Notes: generated by a model not told the origin, from the letters alone. 48,935 nt of DNA from an uncultured Catenibacillus sp. (GCA_934339005.1 CAKRHR010000020.1:1-48935), one strand, 5' to 3'. Shown: positions 7,595 to 17,388, counted from the first letter of the stretch. Program-made: numbers and translations.

Positions 7595-9211
7595 TTATTT
7601 ACACTCTTTTAATCGTTTTTCCAATGCTTCCACCACTGTTTCAAGCACTTTAATCCGGGCGTAATATTTATTATTGCCCTCAACGATAATCCAAGGAGCA
7701 TAGCTTGTGGATGTTCTTAAAATCATTTCATCCACAGCAATTTCATACTGCGGCCATTTTTCGCGGTTACGCCAGTCTTCATCAGTAATCTTCCACTGCT
7801 TTTCCGGTGTATTCATACGTTCATTAAATCGGCGTTCCTGCTCATCTTTATCAATATGCAGCCAGAATTTTAAAACAATAGTCCCAAAGTTTGCAATATG
7901 TGTTTCCATCTCATTGATTTCTTTATAGGCACGCTTCCATTCATCTTCGCTGCATAGTTTTTCAATACGTTCAACCATAACTCTGCCATACCAGGTTCTG
8001 TCAAATATAGCAATATGCCCTGCTTTTGGCATTGCTTCCCAGAACCGCCACAAATAATGATGCGCTTTTTCAATATCATTTGGTGCAGCAGTCGGTATTA
8101 CTTCATAACCCCTTGGATCAAGATATTCCGTCAGTCGCTTAATCGCACCACCTTTGCCACCGGCATCCCAGCCTTCAAAAGCAATGACTACCGGAATTCG
8201 CTTCTGGTAAATCTCGCTGTGTAAAAGTGCCAGGCGGTTCTGAAGCTCATTCAGGCGTTTCTTGTAAACTTCTTTCGTCATTGGCTGCTGCGGATTGATA
8301 CCTGCAAGCACCGTCGTGCGGTATGGGTCATTCTCATAGCTGTTCATATATTTTGTACTATCAGTGGCCTTCTGTATATTTTCCGTTTTTTCTTCAACTG
8401 TTTTAGCCTGTTCTATTTTTGAAATATCAGCTGCATCATCTTTAACAGCAGTTCCCACAGCTTCTTTTTGCAATGCTGCTTTCGCAGCTATCTGCGCTTT
8501 CACTTGTGCAATTTTTGCACCCAGTGCACGGACAACCGTTGATAATATTTTAACCTCTGCATATTCTCTGTCTGTTGCTTCAACAATCGTCCATGGGGCA
8601 AACTGTGTATCAGTCTTTTCAATCATATCTTCATAAGCTGCAAAATAATCATCATATTGTTTATGATGTCGCTTATCACGCTCAGCCACACGCCATTTAG
8701 TTTCCGGTGATGCCTCCAGCTTTTCAAACCGTTTCTTCTGTTCTTTCTTTGAAATATGCAAAAAAAGCTTGATTATCAAATGGTTATCCACCGATAATGT
8801 TTCTTCAAAAAATAAAATTTCATTGTAGGCATTTATCAAGGCATCTTTATCCAATTGTCCATCGACACGTTCATTAATTACTTTACGATACCAGCTATGG
8901 TCAAAAATATGAATGCGCCCCTTTGCAGGAATTTTAGTCCAGAAGCGCCACAAAAACGGATGCATGCGTTCCTCCTCGGAGGCATCGTGGATAGTGTAAA
9001 CTTTAAATCCTCTTGGATCCATTGGATGAATCAACCGGTTAATCATTGTACCTTTTCCAGCGGCATCCCAACCTTCAAAAATAATCATTACCGGAATGCC
9101 AAGGCTTTTTGCTTCTCTTTGAAGTTCTGACAACTCCAGCCCAAGAGTCTCAACCTGATGCTTAATTTCCTTTTTTGTTAAGTTTTTTGATAAATCCACC
9201 TTTTCCAGCAT
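7595..9211 (-). CDS. double-domain polyphosphate kinase 2 (polyphosphate:AMP phosphotransferase type)
   Basis: Two PPK2 domains are fused in 538 residues, the arrangement of class II PPK2 enzymes, which phosphorylate AMP to ADP from polyphosphate. Both domains keep a Walker A: GWDAAGKG (47-54) and GWDAGGKG (347-354). The C-domain has the canonical FDRTWYGRV (from 403), while the N-domain reads FDHSWYRKV (from 103), replacing the conserved Arg and Gly. In characterised two-domain enzymes the C-domain carries activity, so the N-domain may be a degenerate or structural copy. An Ala/Lys/Glu-rich linker (about 235-290) joins them. AAGGGGAAGG precedes the ATG. It stands alone, flanked by terminators. 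Confidence 0.9.
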   Translation of the reverse strand: MLEKVDLSKNLTKKEIKHQVETLGLELSELQREAKSLGIPVMIIFEGWDAAGKGTMINRLIHPMDPRGFKVYTIHDASEEERMHPFLWRFWTKIPAKGRIHIFDHSWYRKVINERVDGQLDKDALINAYNEILFFEETLSVDNHLIIKLFLHISKKEQKKRFEKLEASPETKWRVAERDKRHHKQYDDYFAAYEDMIEKTDTQFAPWTIVEATDREYAEVKILSTVVRALGAKIAQVKAQIAAKAALQKEAVGTAVKDDAADISKIEQAKTVEEKTENIQKATDSTKYMNSYENDPYRTTVLAGINPQQPMTKEVYKKRLNELQNRLALLHSEIYQKRIPVVIAFEGWDAGGKGGAIKRLTEYLDPRGYEVIPTAAPNDIEKAHHYLWRFWEAMPKAGHIAIFDRTWYGRVMVERIEKLCSEDEWKRAYKEINEMETHIANFGTIVLKFWLHIDKDEQERRFNERMNTPEKQWKITDEDWRNREKWPQYEIAVDEMILRTSTSYAPWIIVEGNNKYYARIKVLETVVEALEKRLKECK

Positions 9212-9324
9212 AAAATCGCCTTCCCCTTAAATATTTATTATAAGTGTTAATATTATATCAGATAAATTGTCAGCACTCCATCATTTCTATGCAAATTAGT
9301 GTTTTATTTTTTTAATGTATACAC

Positions 9325-9364
9325 AAAAGCCATACAAACCACAACGTGTTTTGTACAGCTTTTT
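9325..9364 (-). terminator. terminator of the glutamine synthetase gene
   Basis: On the minus strand the arms AAAAGC..TACAAA and TTTGTA..GCTTTT form an interrupted stem 12-15 bp long, shortly after the glnN stop. Its 3' arm is itself T-rich (GGCTTTTGTG). Confidence 0.6.
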
Positions 9365-9376
9365 TGCAAATATATT

Positions 9377-11485
9377 TTATACGTTAAACATTAAATCGCC
9401 ATATGTTGGGAATGGCCATTCTTTTTCGTCCATAATCATTTCCAGATTATCTGCCGGTGTTCTTAAACCATTCATCGCAGTAAATACTTCATCTCTGTAG
9501 AAGATAGCGCGCTCTTTGGCATTTTCAATCGTTGTTGCTTTTTCTGTTGCTTTTTCAAGCACGATCAAAGCATCATTCATCTGTTTCAAATATGTACATG
9601 CATCATTTAATACAATCTTTTGAACAGAAGCATCGCCGCCAACATTTTCAACAGCTGCAATAGAACTTGCAACAGTTGTTGTATATTTAATAACCGCAGG
9701 TATAATTTCTTTCTTTGCCATATCAATCATCGTTCTGGCTTCGATATTGATTGTCTTACCATAAATCTCGTAGCCGACTTCTTCACGGGAAGCAAGCTCT
9801 ACAGATGTCATAACATGATGTTTTTCAAACAATTCAATGGCTTTTGGTGTTGTCAGGCAACCCATAGCATCCACTGTATTTGTAATGTTTGGCAGTCCGC
9901 GGCGCTCGGCCTCTTTTACCCAGTCTTCTGAGTAACCATCACCATTAAAGATAATACGTGTGTGTTCTGACAACCACTGTTTTGTCAGATCATGTGCAGC
10001 CATATCCACATCATCGGCATTTTCAAGAATATCTGCAGCCTGTGCAAATGTTTCTGCAACAATTGTATTTAATACAATGTTTGCATCTGCGATAGATGCA
10101 GATGATCCCACCATACGGAATTCAAATTTATTACCTGTAAATGCAAAAGGTGATGTTCTGTTTCTGTCTGTAGCATCACGCATAAAGGAAGGTACTGTAG
10201 ATACACCGATATCTGTCACTTCACCTGTCAGTGATTCTGTTGCTTCACCTTTTTCACAAAGCTGTTCAACCACGTCTTCAAGCTGTTCACCAAGAAATAC
10301 TGAGATAATTGCCGGTGGTGCTTCATTTGCACCAAGACGATGATCATTGCCAGGATTTGCTGCAGATTCACGAAGCAGAGGTGCATAATCATCCACTGCC
10401 TTTAAAATTGCAGACAGAATCAGTAAAAATCTGCGGTTTTCATGTGGTGCTTTACCCGGTTCAAGCAGATTCACACCTGTATCTGTTGTGATAGACCAGT
10501 TATTATGCTTACCTGATCCATTCACACCCGCAAATGGTTTTTCATGCAGCAAACACACAAGATTGTGTCTTAATGCCAGTTTCTTCATCGTTTCCATAAT
10601 TAACTGATTATGATCTGTTTCGATATTAGCTGTCGCATAAATCGGTGCAAGTTCATGCTGCGCAGGCGCAACCTCATTATGCTGTGTCTTTGCCATGACA
10701 CCAAGCTTCCACAATTCTTCATTCAAATCTGCCATATATGCATAAATGCGTTCTTTGATGCTGCCAAAATAATGATCATCCATCTCCTGACCCTTTGGCG
10801 CAGGCGCTCCATATAAAGTACGTCCTGTAAAAATCAAATCTTTACGCTTATTGTATGTATCTTTATCAACAATAAAATATTCCTGTTCCGCACCAACAGA
10901 AGTTGCTACCTTCGTTGAATCTGTATCACCAAAAAGACGCACAAGCCTCATCGCCTGTTTACTGATAGCCTCCATAGAACGGAGTAATGGTGTCTTTTTA
11001 TCTAAGGCTTCACCTGTATATGAGAAAAATACAGTCGGAATACAAAGTGTCGCACCTGTTGGTGTTTCATGAATAAATGCAGGTGATGTACAATCCCATG
11101 CAGTATAGCCTCTGGCTTCGAATGTGGCACGCAGACCGCCGGATGGAAAAGAAGAACCATCAGGCTCACCTTTAATCAATTCTTTGCCGGAAAATTCCAT
11201 GATGACACCACCATTTTTATCTGGTGTAATAAATGAATCATGTTTCTCGGCAGTCACTCCTGTAAGTGGCTGAAACCAATGTGTATAGTGTGTTGCACCT
11301 TTTTCAATTGCCCAATCTTTCATCTCATTAGCTACGACTTCTGCAACATGCTGGTCTAAATCACCGCCGGTTTCAATCGTCTTCTTAAGCTCTGCGTAAA
11401 TCTTTTTAGGCAATCGTTCACGCATTGTTTCATCGTTAAATACATTTGAACCAAAAATAGCAGGTACATCAATTCCTTTTCTCAC
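9377..11485 (-). CDS. glnN: glutamine synthetase type III (GlnN)
   Basis: A large ATP-dependent enzyme making glutamine from glutamate and ammonium. The 702-residue length and sequence identify the type III family, not the 440-residue type I. Visible active-site segments are GAEQEYF (198-204, metal-binding Glu), HNEVAPAQHE (269-278) and NGSGKHNNWS (322-331). NPGNDHRLGANEAPPAI and KFEFRMVGSS follow in the barrel. It starts with GTG, supported by GAGG eight bases upstream. It follows miaB by 150 bp and has a separate promoter region with two palindromes, so it is probably regulated on its own. Confidence 0.95.
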   Translation of the reverse strand: MRKGIDVPAIFGSNVFNDETMRERLPKKIYAELKKTIETGGDLDQHVAEVVANEMKDWAIEKGATHYTHWFQPLTGVTAEKHDSFITPDKNGGVIMEFSGKELIKGEPDGSSFPSGGLRATFEARGYTAWDCTSPAFIHETPTGATLCIPTVFFSYTGEALDKKTPLLRSMEAISKQAMRLVRLFGDTDSTKVATSVGAEQEYFIVDKDTYNKRKDLIFTGRTLYGAPAPKGQEMDDHYFGSIKERIYAYMADLNEELWKLGVMAKTQHNEVAPAQHELAPIYATANIETDHNQLIMETMKKLALRHNLVCLLHEKPFAGVNGSGKHNNWSITTDTGVNLLEPGKAPHENRRFLLILSAILKAVDDYAPLLRESAANPGNDHRLGANEAPPAIISVFLGEQLEDVVEQLCEKGEATESLTGEVTDIGVSTVPSFMRDATDRNRTSPFAFTGNKFEFRMVGSSASIADANIVLNTIVAETFAQAADILENADDVDMAAHDLTKQWLSEHTRIIFNGDGYSEDWVKEAERRGLPNITNTVDAMGCLTTPKAIELFEKHHVMTSVELASREEVGYEIYGKTINIEARTMIDMAKKEIIPAVIKYTTTVASSIAAVENVGGDASVQKIVLNDACTYLKQMNDALIVLEKATEKATTIENAKERAIFYRDEVFTAMNGLRTPADNLEMIMDEKEWPFPTYGDLMFNV

Positions 11486-11564
11486 AATTCTTACCTCTTT
11501 CTTTATTCACTCATACAATGCCGGAATCAATTTTTCAAATACCTTTTATAAATTTAGGCGATAA

Positions 11565-11577
11565 AGTATCTGATACT
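11565..11577. promoter_or_regulatory. palindrome at the glnN transcription start
   Basis: AGTATC-T-GATACT is a perfect 6+1+6 palindrome just downstream of the putative glnN -10 box. A regulator site is inferred from position alone. Confidence 0.4.
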
Positions 11578-11578
11578 G

Positions 11579-11584
11579 ATTTTA
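11579..11584 (-). promoter_or_regulatory. extended -10 box of glnN
   Basis: TGC-TAAAAT on the minus strand fits an extended -10. No good -35 is present 17 bp upstream (ATATTT), consistent with an activator-dependent or repressed promoter. Confidence 0.45.
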
Positions 11585-11597
11585 GCATAAGGTCTCG

Positions 11598-11615
11598 GAC
11601 AAAATATATTTTGTC
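11598..11615. promoter_or_regulatory. 18-bp perfect palindrome upstream of glnN
   Basis: GACAAAATATATTTTGTC is fully self-complementary and overlaps the -35 position of the inferred glnN promoter. It could be an operator or, less likely, the stem of a weak miaB terminator, since no T-run follows. Confidence 0.5.
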
Positions 11616-11636
11616 ACCAACCGCATTTGTATTTAA

Positions 11637-13103
11637 CTATTCGGCAATATGACCGAAATAGTAAAAACCTTTACATTCTTCAAGTTTTACAGGGAAAATC
11701 TTACCAATCATAGAGGCATCCCCAGGGAAATGTACTAATAAATTGTTGCTCAGCCGTCCCGTCACAAGACTAGCATCATGGTCATTCACATCTTCTACAA
11801 GCACATCCATTACTTTACCCTCATCACGTTTGGAAACTTCTGAAGAAATCTCCTGCACAAGCGCAAGCAGTCTGTCAAAACGGTCTTTAACAACATCTTC
11901 CGGCACCTGATTTTCCATCACCGCTGCCTTTGTACCTGTTCGCTTTGAATAAATAAACGTATAAGCACTGTCATATCTGACCTGACGTACAACATCCAGT
12001 GTTTCCTGGAAATCTTCTTCAGTTTCTCCAGGGAAACCAACAATAATATCTGTTGTCAATGATACATCCGGACAAGATTTTTTGATTTTTTCAACCAAAG
12101 TCAGATAATCTTCTTTTGTATAATGTCTGTTCATGGCTTTTAAAATTTTTGTGCTGCCTGACTGAAGTGGCAGATGCAGATGACGACAAATCTTTTTGGA
12201 GTCTTTCATCGTTTCAATCAATTCATCTGACAAATCCTTTGGATGAGAGGTCATAAAACGAATACGTTCAAGTCCCTCAATCTTTTCTATTTCTCTTAAA
12301 AGCTGTGCAAATGTCATTGGATTTTCCAGTGTCTTACCATAAGAGTTGACATTTTGTCCAAGCAGCATAACTTCAACAACACCGTCTGCCACCACACTCT
12401 TAATCTCATCAATAATATCCTGCGGCGCACGACTTCTTTCACGGCCACGCACATAAGGTACGATACAGTAACTACAGAAATTATTGCAGCCAAACATAAT
12501 ATTGATACCTGTCTTAAACTGGTATTTTCTGTCTACAGGCAAATCTTCCACAATCTGGTCTGTATCTTTCCAGATATCAATAATCATGCCTTTTGATTTA
12601 TATGCACTGTACAGTAATTCTGCAAATTTAAAAATATTATGTGTGCCAAAAATCAGATTCACATGCTTATAACTTGTACGAATCTTCTCTACCACTTCCG
12701 GTTCCTGCATCATGCAGCCACACAAACCAATAATCATATTCTTATGTGTGGATTTTAATTTTTTAAGATGTCCCAGACGGCCATATACACGCGTATTGGC
12801 ATTTTCACGCACAGTACATGTATTATAAATGACAAAATCCGCATCTTCATTATCTGTCATCACATAACCAATTTTTTCAAGAATACCTGTTAATTTCTCT
12901 GAGTCTCTTGCGTTCATCTGACAGCCAAAGCATGTTGAGCAGGCATATAAAGGCCGTCCCAGTTCTTCAGATTGTTTTTTCACAAACTCACGACATTTTT
13001 CAATAAAATAATACTGTCTGAGTGTTTCATCCTGCGGCGGTGCAGCATTCATATCAATCTGCACAACTGCATTTTTTATATTTACATCAATTGTTTCGCT
13101 CAA
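11637..13103 (-). CDS. miaB: tRNA-2-methylthio-N6-dimethylallyladenosine synthase MiaB
   Basis: This radical SAM methylthiotransferase modifies A37 of tRNAs reading U-starting codons. From the TTG chosen here (488 residues) the UPF0004 domain carries the auxiliary-cluster cysteines Cys61 (FGCQMNARDSE), Cys96 (NTCTVRENA) and Cys130 (GLCGCM); the radical SAM triad is in CNNFCSYC (206, 210, 213); a TRAM domain closes the C-terminus. AAAGGA sits 8 bases before this TTG, whereas an in-frame ATG 21 bp further upstream (13124) has none. An N-terminal extension of about 55 residues precedes the UPF0004 domain. Downstream of the DUF896 gene. Confidence 0.95.
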   Translation of the reverse strand: MSETIDVNIKNAVVQIDMNAAPPQDETLRQYYFIEKCREFVKKQSEELGRPLYACSTCFGCQMNARDSEKLTGILEKIGYVMTDNEDADFVIYNTCTVRENANTRVYGRLGHLKKLKSTHKNMIIGLCGCMMQEPEVVEKIRTSYKHVNLIFGTHNIFKFAELLYSAYKSKGMIIDIWKDTDQIVEDLPVDRKYQFKTGINIMFGCNNFCSYCIVPYVRGRERSRAPQDIIDEIKSVVADGVVEVMLLGQNVNSYGKTLENPMTFAQLLREIEKIEGLERIRFMTSHPKDLSDELIETMKDSKKICRHLHLPLQSGSTKILKAMNRHYTKEDYLTLVEKIKKSCPDVSLTTDIIVGFPGETEEDFQETLDVVRQVRYDSAYTFIYSKRTGTKAAVMENQVPEDVVKDRFDRLLALVQEISSEVSKRDEGKVMDVLVEDVNDHDASLVTGRLSNNLLVHFPGDASMIGKIFPVKLEECKGFYYFGHIAE

Positions 13104-13173
13104 AATATTCATCCTTTCCGTCATTTAGAAGATAACACAGATACTGTCAAAAAGCAAGTCTGTGCTTTTTCAC

Positions 13174-13404
13174 TTACTGTGTCAGCTTAATATGCTTTTC
13201 CCGTCTTTCTTTAGCGGATTCGATTGAACCATCCGGGTTCTTAATATCAATGCGGTCAAGGTTTGCACGCATATTTTCGCGTACAGACTCAAGATAAGCA
13301 CTGCGCAGCTCTGCCTGTTCACGGCGCTCCTCTGTTGTCAGTGTGCCTTCTTTTTGTTTACGGTAAAGTTCGTTAATTCTTTGAATCTGTTTATCTGTAA
13401 TCAT
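13174..13404 (-). CDS. DUF896 (YnzC-like) small protein
   Basis: A 76-residue, highly charged, helix-rich protein of the DUF896 family common in Firmicutes; its role is unsettled. It opens TDKQIQRINELYRKQKEGTLTTEE and contains EQAELRSAYLESVRENMRANLD, the most conserved part of the family, before a C-terminal tail (SAKERREKHIKL). AGAAAGGACA precedes the ATG. It lies 70 bp ahead of miaB and after proB, so it may share a transcript with them. Family assignment is secure, function is not. Confidence 0.88.
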   Translation of the reverse strand: MITDKQIQRINELYRKQKEGTLTTEERREQAELRSAYLESVRENMRANLDRIDIKNPDGSIESAKERREKHIKLTQ

Positions 13405-13523
13405 ATAAAAATGTCCTTTCTGTTCTTCATATTTCTATCTGAATTTTTGTTATTTCTACGTTTTTAACCCTAAATCCTGCCAGAATATATTTTTACATCA
13501 GCATTTTGGAACATCTTGATGTT

Positions 13524-14360
13524 CTAATTTCCAATATATGCTTTAATATCAAAATCTGTATTTTTATGTGCCAAAAACAGTGTGCCGATATTTTCACCCT
13601 GCATAATATCTGAAATCACATGAAAATCTGCGGCATTTGCGATAATCATATCACAACCGGAATCTGTGGCAATACGTGCAGCATCAATTTTTGTCACCAT
13701 GCCGCCTGTACCAAAATCACTTGCAGAACCGCCTGCCATGTCATAAATGCTTTTATCAATCTTCGGTACACATTCGATAAATTCAGCATCCAGATCTTTA
13801 TTCGGGTCACCTGTGTATAAACCATCAATATCTGACATCAAAATCAGTAAATCTGCATCACACAATGAAGCAACCACCGCTGACAAAGTATCGTTATCAC
13901 CGATTTCAATTTCGCTTGTAGAAATGGTATCGTTTTCATTGACAATCGGAATGACATCCATGGCAAGTAACTGGTGAAATGTATTTTTCGCATTAAAATA
14001 GCTTTCTTCACGCACCAGAGTATGTTTTGTCATCAATATCTGTGATGCAATATGATTGTATTCCCTGAATAATTTCTGGTACATCATCATAAGCAGTGCC
14101 TGGCCCACAGACGCACATGCCTGCTTCACCGGAAGCGTACCCGGACGTTTCTTAAGTCCAAGGGCTTTTCGTCCAACACCAATCGCACCGGAAGATACGA
14201 GGACAACCTCTTTGCCTTTATTTTTCAAATCACATATAATGCGTACAAGCTGTTCCATGCGAAGTAAATCAATATCTCCGGTTTCTTCATGCACTAATGA
14301 TGAAGTACCGACTTTAATCACAATTCGTTCTTTCTGACTGATTTTCTTTCTGTCGTTCAT
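13524..14360 (-). CDS. proB: glutamate 5-kinase ProB
   Basis: First step of proline synthesis: ATP-dependent phosphorylation of glutamate. The 278 residues cover only the amino acid kinase domain; the PUA domain found in many enzymes of about 370 residues is absent, as in many Clostridia. Motifs visible are IVIKVGTSSL (17-26), VSSGAIGVG, NENDTIS, IGDNDTLSA and the nucleotide-binding GTGGMVTKIDAA. The expected partner proA is not adjacent or elsewhere in this window. The gene lies 36 bp downstream of the FAD-protein gene and is probably in that operon. Confidence 0.94.
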   Translation of the reverse strand: MNDRKKISQKERIVIKVGTSSLVHEETGDIDLLRMEQLVRIICDLKNKGKEVVLVSSGAIGVGRKALGLKKRPGTLPVKQACASVGQALLMMMYQKLFREYNHIASQILMTKHTLVREESYFNAKNTFHQLLAMDVIPIVNENDTISTSEIEIGDNDTLSAVVASLCDADLLILMSDIDGLYTGDPNKDLDAEFIECVPKIDKSIYDMAGGSASDFGTGGMVTKIDAARIATDSGCDMIIANAADFHVISDIMQGENIGTLFLAHKNTDFDIKAYIGN

Positions 14361-14396
14361 TTTTTATCATTCCTCTATACTGTAGTTATAAAATAT

Positions 14397-16022
14397 TCAG
14401 ACTTTTTTTAATGGTGCATACACTGCTGCCACAGCCTCAGCCACACGGATACCATCCATTGCCGCCGAAGTAATACCGCCGGCATAACCTGCGCCCTCAC
14501 CGCACGGGTATAATCCCCTGATTTCACTCTGCATAGAATCATCACGCTGGATACGCAGTGGTGACGACGTTCTTGTTTCAATACCTGACATCAGGGCATC
14601 ACCTCTGTCGTAGCCTTTGATTTTATGACCGAAGGCTTCAACGCCCTCAACAAGACTCTCACACACAAATTCAGGCAGACATGTATTTAAATCGGCAAAT
14701 ACATTATTGCCCTTATGTAAAGGCTCAACACCCTCATATGCCTCTGATACGCGTCCCTCTTTAAAATCCTTAAAAAGCTGCACCGGAATTAACGGCTGAC
14801 CGCCTGCTGCCTCGTAGCATGCCTTTTCCCATTTTCGCTGAAATTCAACACCTGCCAGGGGATGGTCCGATGCAAAATCCTCCGGCGTCACATTGACAAT
14901 GACTGCACTGTTGGCATTTGCACTGCCACGGTCGTGATAACTCATGCCATTCACCGCTGTCATTCCGGCTTCTGAAGACGCATTGACAACATAACCGCCC
15001 GGACACATGCAAAATGTATACACATGTCTGCCCTTTGTCGTTTCATACGTTAATTTATAATCTGCCGCAGGTAAAATATCATCCTTTGCAATGCCATACT
15101 GGCTTAAATTAACCATCGTCTGCGGATGCTCCATACGCACGCCAATGGCAAAGGCCTTTTGTGTCATCGGAATCTGATGGCTGTAAAGCATCTCAAAGGT
15201 ATCTCTGGCACTGTGACCGGGTGCTAAAATCAATACCTGAGTATCAATCCATCTCGACATGCCCTCAGCGATGACTTCTATACTTTGTACGGCACCATCA
15301 ACTGTTTTAATATCATTAAATTTTGTATTAAATAATACTTCACCGCCAAGACGGGTAATCTCATTTCGAATATTGCGCACAACTTCTTTTAATACATCCG
15401 TTCCAACATGGGGCTTATTGACATATAAAATTTCAGGATCCGCACCAGCCTCAACAAATATCTCCAACACCTTTTTATGACGTCCGGTCTTATCCTTAAC
15501 AAGTGTGCCAAGCTTTCCATCAGAAAATGTACCAGCGCCACCCTCGCCAAACTGAACATTGGACTCTGTATTTAACTTTCCGTCTTTCCAGAAATGATCC
15601 ACTGTTTTTGTACGTGCCTCAACATCTTCACCACGTTCTATCATCAGCGGTCTGTAACCTGCTCTGGCAAGCATCAATCCGCAAAACAGTCCTGCCGGAC
15701 CACTGCCGACAATCACTGGCCGATGCATCAGCATCTGTGTACCTGCAACCGGAAACTGATATTTTTTTTCAGTCACCTGTGACACATTTTTATTCTTATT
15801 TCTTGCCAGACATTTTTTCTCATTTTTTACAAGCACATCAACAACATAAATAAATAAAATCTGCCCCTGGTCGGCACCTCGCTGTCTTGCATCAATTGAG
15901 CGACGCACAATCTTGTAGCTTTCAATATCCTGCACATGGATTCGAAGGGTGCCCGCAATTTTTGACATCATATCATCTTCTGTATGTCTGTAATTTAATT
16001 TTAACTGGGTAATTCGAATCAT
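14397..16022 (-). CDS. FAD-dependent oxidoreductase (NAD(FAD)-utilizing dehydrogenase family)
   Basis: A 541-residue flavoprotein of a widespread but uncharacterised family. About 100 residues of N-terminal domain (ITQLKLNYRHTEDDMMSKIAGTLRI) precede the FAD-binding Rossmann motif VIVGSGPAGLFCGLMLARAG (GSGPAG at 106-111). Further motifs are FGEGGAGTFSDGKL, AIGVRMEHPQ, CPGGYVVNASSE and the C-terminal PCGEGAGYAGGITSAAMDG that closes the FAD site. Its ATG overlaps the stop of the next flavoprotein gene by 4 bp, so the two are translated together. Substrate unknown; no membrane segments. Confidence 0.88.
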   Translation of the reverse strand: MIRITQLKLNYRHTEDDMMSKIAGTLRIHVQDIESYKIVRRSIDARQRGADQGQILFIYVVDVLVKNEKKCLARNKNKNVSQVTEKKYQFPVAGTQMLMHRPVIVGSGPAGLFCGLMLARAGYRPLMIERGEDVEARTKTVDHFWKDGKLNTESNVQFGEGGAGTFSDGKLGTLVKDKTGRHKKVLEIFVEAGADPEILYVNKPHVGTDVLKEVVRNIRNEITRLGGEVLFNTKFNDIKTVDGAVQSIEVIAEGMSRWIDTQVLILAPGHSARDTFEMLYSHQIPMTQKAFAIGVRMEHPQTMVNLSQYGIAKDDILPAADYKLTYETTKGRHVYTFCMCPGGYVVNASSEAGMTAVNGMSYHDRGSANANSAVIVNVTPEDFASDHPLAGVEFQRKWEKACYEAAGGQPLIPVQLFKDFKEGRVSEAYEGVEPLHKGNNVFADLNTCLPEFVCESLVEGVEAFGHKIKGYDRGDALMSGIETRTSSPLRIQRDDSMQSEIRGLYPCGEGAGYAGGITSAAMDGIRVAEAVAAVYAPLKKV

Positions 16023-17296
16023 CTGCGTCCTCCTTTATTTTTTCCACGGGTCAGTTGATGTGATACACTTTCTCCTGCCATCAGTCCTGTTGCCCAGGCA
16101 AAATGCAGATTATAACCACCGCACATGCCGTCCACATCCAACAATTCTCCTGTCAGATATAGTCCTTCGCAATAATTTGACATCATCGTATGTATATCAA
16201 CTTCACCGGCATCTACGCCGCCTGCACAAACCTGTGCCGAATCAAAATCATTCACAGCGTTTACGCTCATCCTAAAATGTTTCAGCCGCTCACAGAGTCT
16301 GTTAATTTGCGCCCCACCTAACTGCTTCACGCTCAAATTCTCATCAATGGCAGCCGCCTTTAAAATTAGAGGCAACAATTTTTCATTTAAAAGCCCTTCA
16401 AGAAACTGCAGCGATGTTTTATAAAATAACGTCTTCTGGCGTGCCCGTAAAAAAGTCCGCAAATCATCCTCTGTCCATTCCGGCATAAAATCTATTTCTG
16501 CAGTCACTTTCTTTCCCTGCTGCAATGCGCTTGCGGCATAGCGGCTCACCTGAAATACCGGGATACCGGAAATACCATATGCCGTCATCTGAAGCTCGCC
16601 TGTATCGCTATGTCCGTTTTTCTCTGCTGTTTTATCAGATGGACTCACATACAGTGTCACCGTACCATGGGTACGCACACCTGCGATGGCTTTAAAGAAA
16701 CGTCCCTGACATTTTAATCCACACAATGCAGGTACCGGCGTTACTATATGATGTCCAAACGACTTTGCAAGAGGATAACCGGAGCCGTCACTGCCAAGTG
16801 CCGCAGATGCCTTGCCGCCGGTGGCAAGTATAATATTTGCCGCCACATAACAGCCATTTGCCGTCTGTACATAAAAACTATGATTTTTCTTCTCAATTGC
16901 AGTCACTTTTGTATCTGCAATTATTTGCACGCCAAGATGCTCTAAGGCCTGTTCAAACACATGTACCATTGTTAATGCCTGCATGGATGCCGGATAAACA
17001 TATCCTTCCCTCACCCAGGGATAAACACCAAGCGTCTTAAAAAAATCAATGATTTTTTCCGCAGGATATGCTTTAAGCACAGCGTCTACAAGTGCTGCAC
17101 CGTGTGTGCTTCGAAAACATTCTGTATTCATTTTTAAATTTGTATAATTACAGCGTCCGTTGCCGGTCGCAAGTATCTTCTTGCCAATACTGTTTTTTTG
17201 TTCTATTAAAAGCACCTGCGCACCGCCCCTTGCCGCTGCCACTGCCGCAGCAAGCCCTGAGGCGCCCGCGCCGATAATAATCAACTGATTTTGCAA
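16019..17296 (-). CDS. HI0933/YhiN-family flavoprotein (aminoacetone oxidase-like)
   Basis: A 425-residue FAD protein of the HI0933 family. Features are the N-terminal dinucleotide motif IIIGAGASGLAAAVAAARGG, then GKKILATGNGRCNYTN, the ILATGG segment near 155, and the C-terminal GELLDVDGMCGGYNLHFAWATG that contacts FAD. The start is TTG: an in-frame TAG lies three codons upstream and no ATG follows for many residues; GGCGG lies about 11 bases ahead. It is the first gene of a unit with the preceding flavoprotein and probably proB. The biochemical role of the family is not established. Confidence 0.88.
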   Translation of the reverse strand: MQNQLIIIGAGASGLAAAVAAARGGAQVLLIEQKNSIGKKILATGNGRCNYTNLKMNTECFRSTHGAALVDAVLKAYPAEKIIDFFKTLGVYPWVREGYVYPASMQALTMVHVFEQALEHLGVQIIADTKVTAIEKKNHSFYVQTANGCYVAANIILATGGKASAALGSDGSGYPLAKSFGHHIVTPVPALCGLKCQGRFFKAIAGVRTHGTVTLYVSPSDKTAEKNGHSDTGELQMTAYGISGIPVFQVSRYAASALQQGKKVTAEIDFMPEWTEDDLRTFLRARQKTLFYKTSLQFLEGLLNEKLLPLILKAAAIDENLSVKQLGGAQINRLCERLKHFRMSVNAVNDFDSAQVCAGGVDAGEVDIHTMMSNYCEGLYLTGELLDVDGMCGGYNLHFAWATGLMAGESVSHQLTRGKNKGGRR

Positions 17297-17388
17297 ACCG
17301 GACTAAACCGCCTTTCTGTGTGTATGTGAATTATCCATTATCTAAACCCATTAGTCTTTCTTCTTTAGAAGCCCCACAGCATCTGCCA

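Noticed and set aside
13500..13523. Hairpin GAACATC/GATGTTC after proB as a terminator
   Set aside because: Two-nucleotide spacer makes a poor loop and no T-run follows; not strong enough to list.
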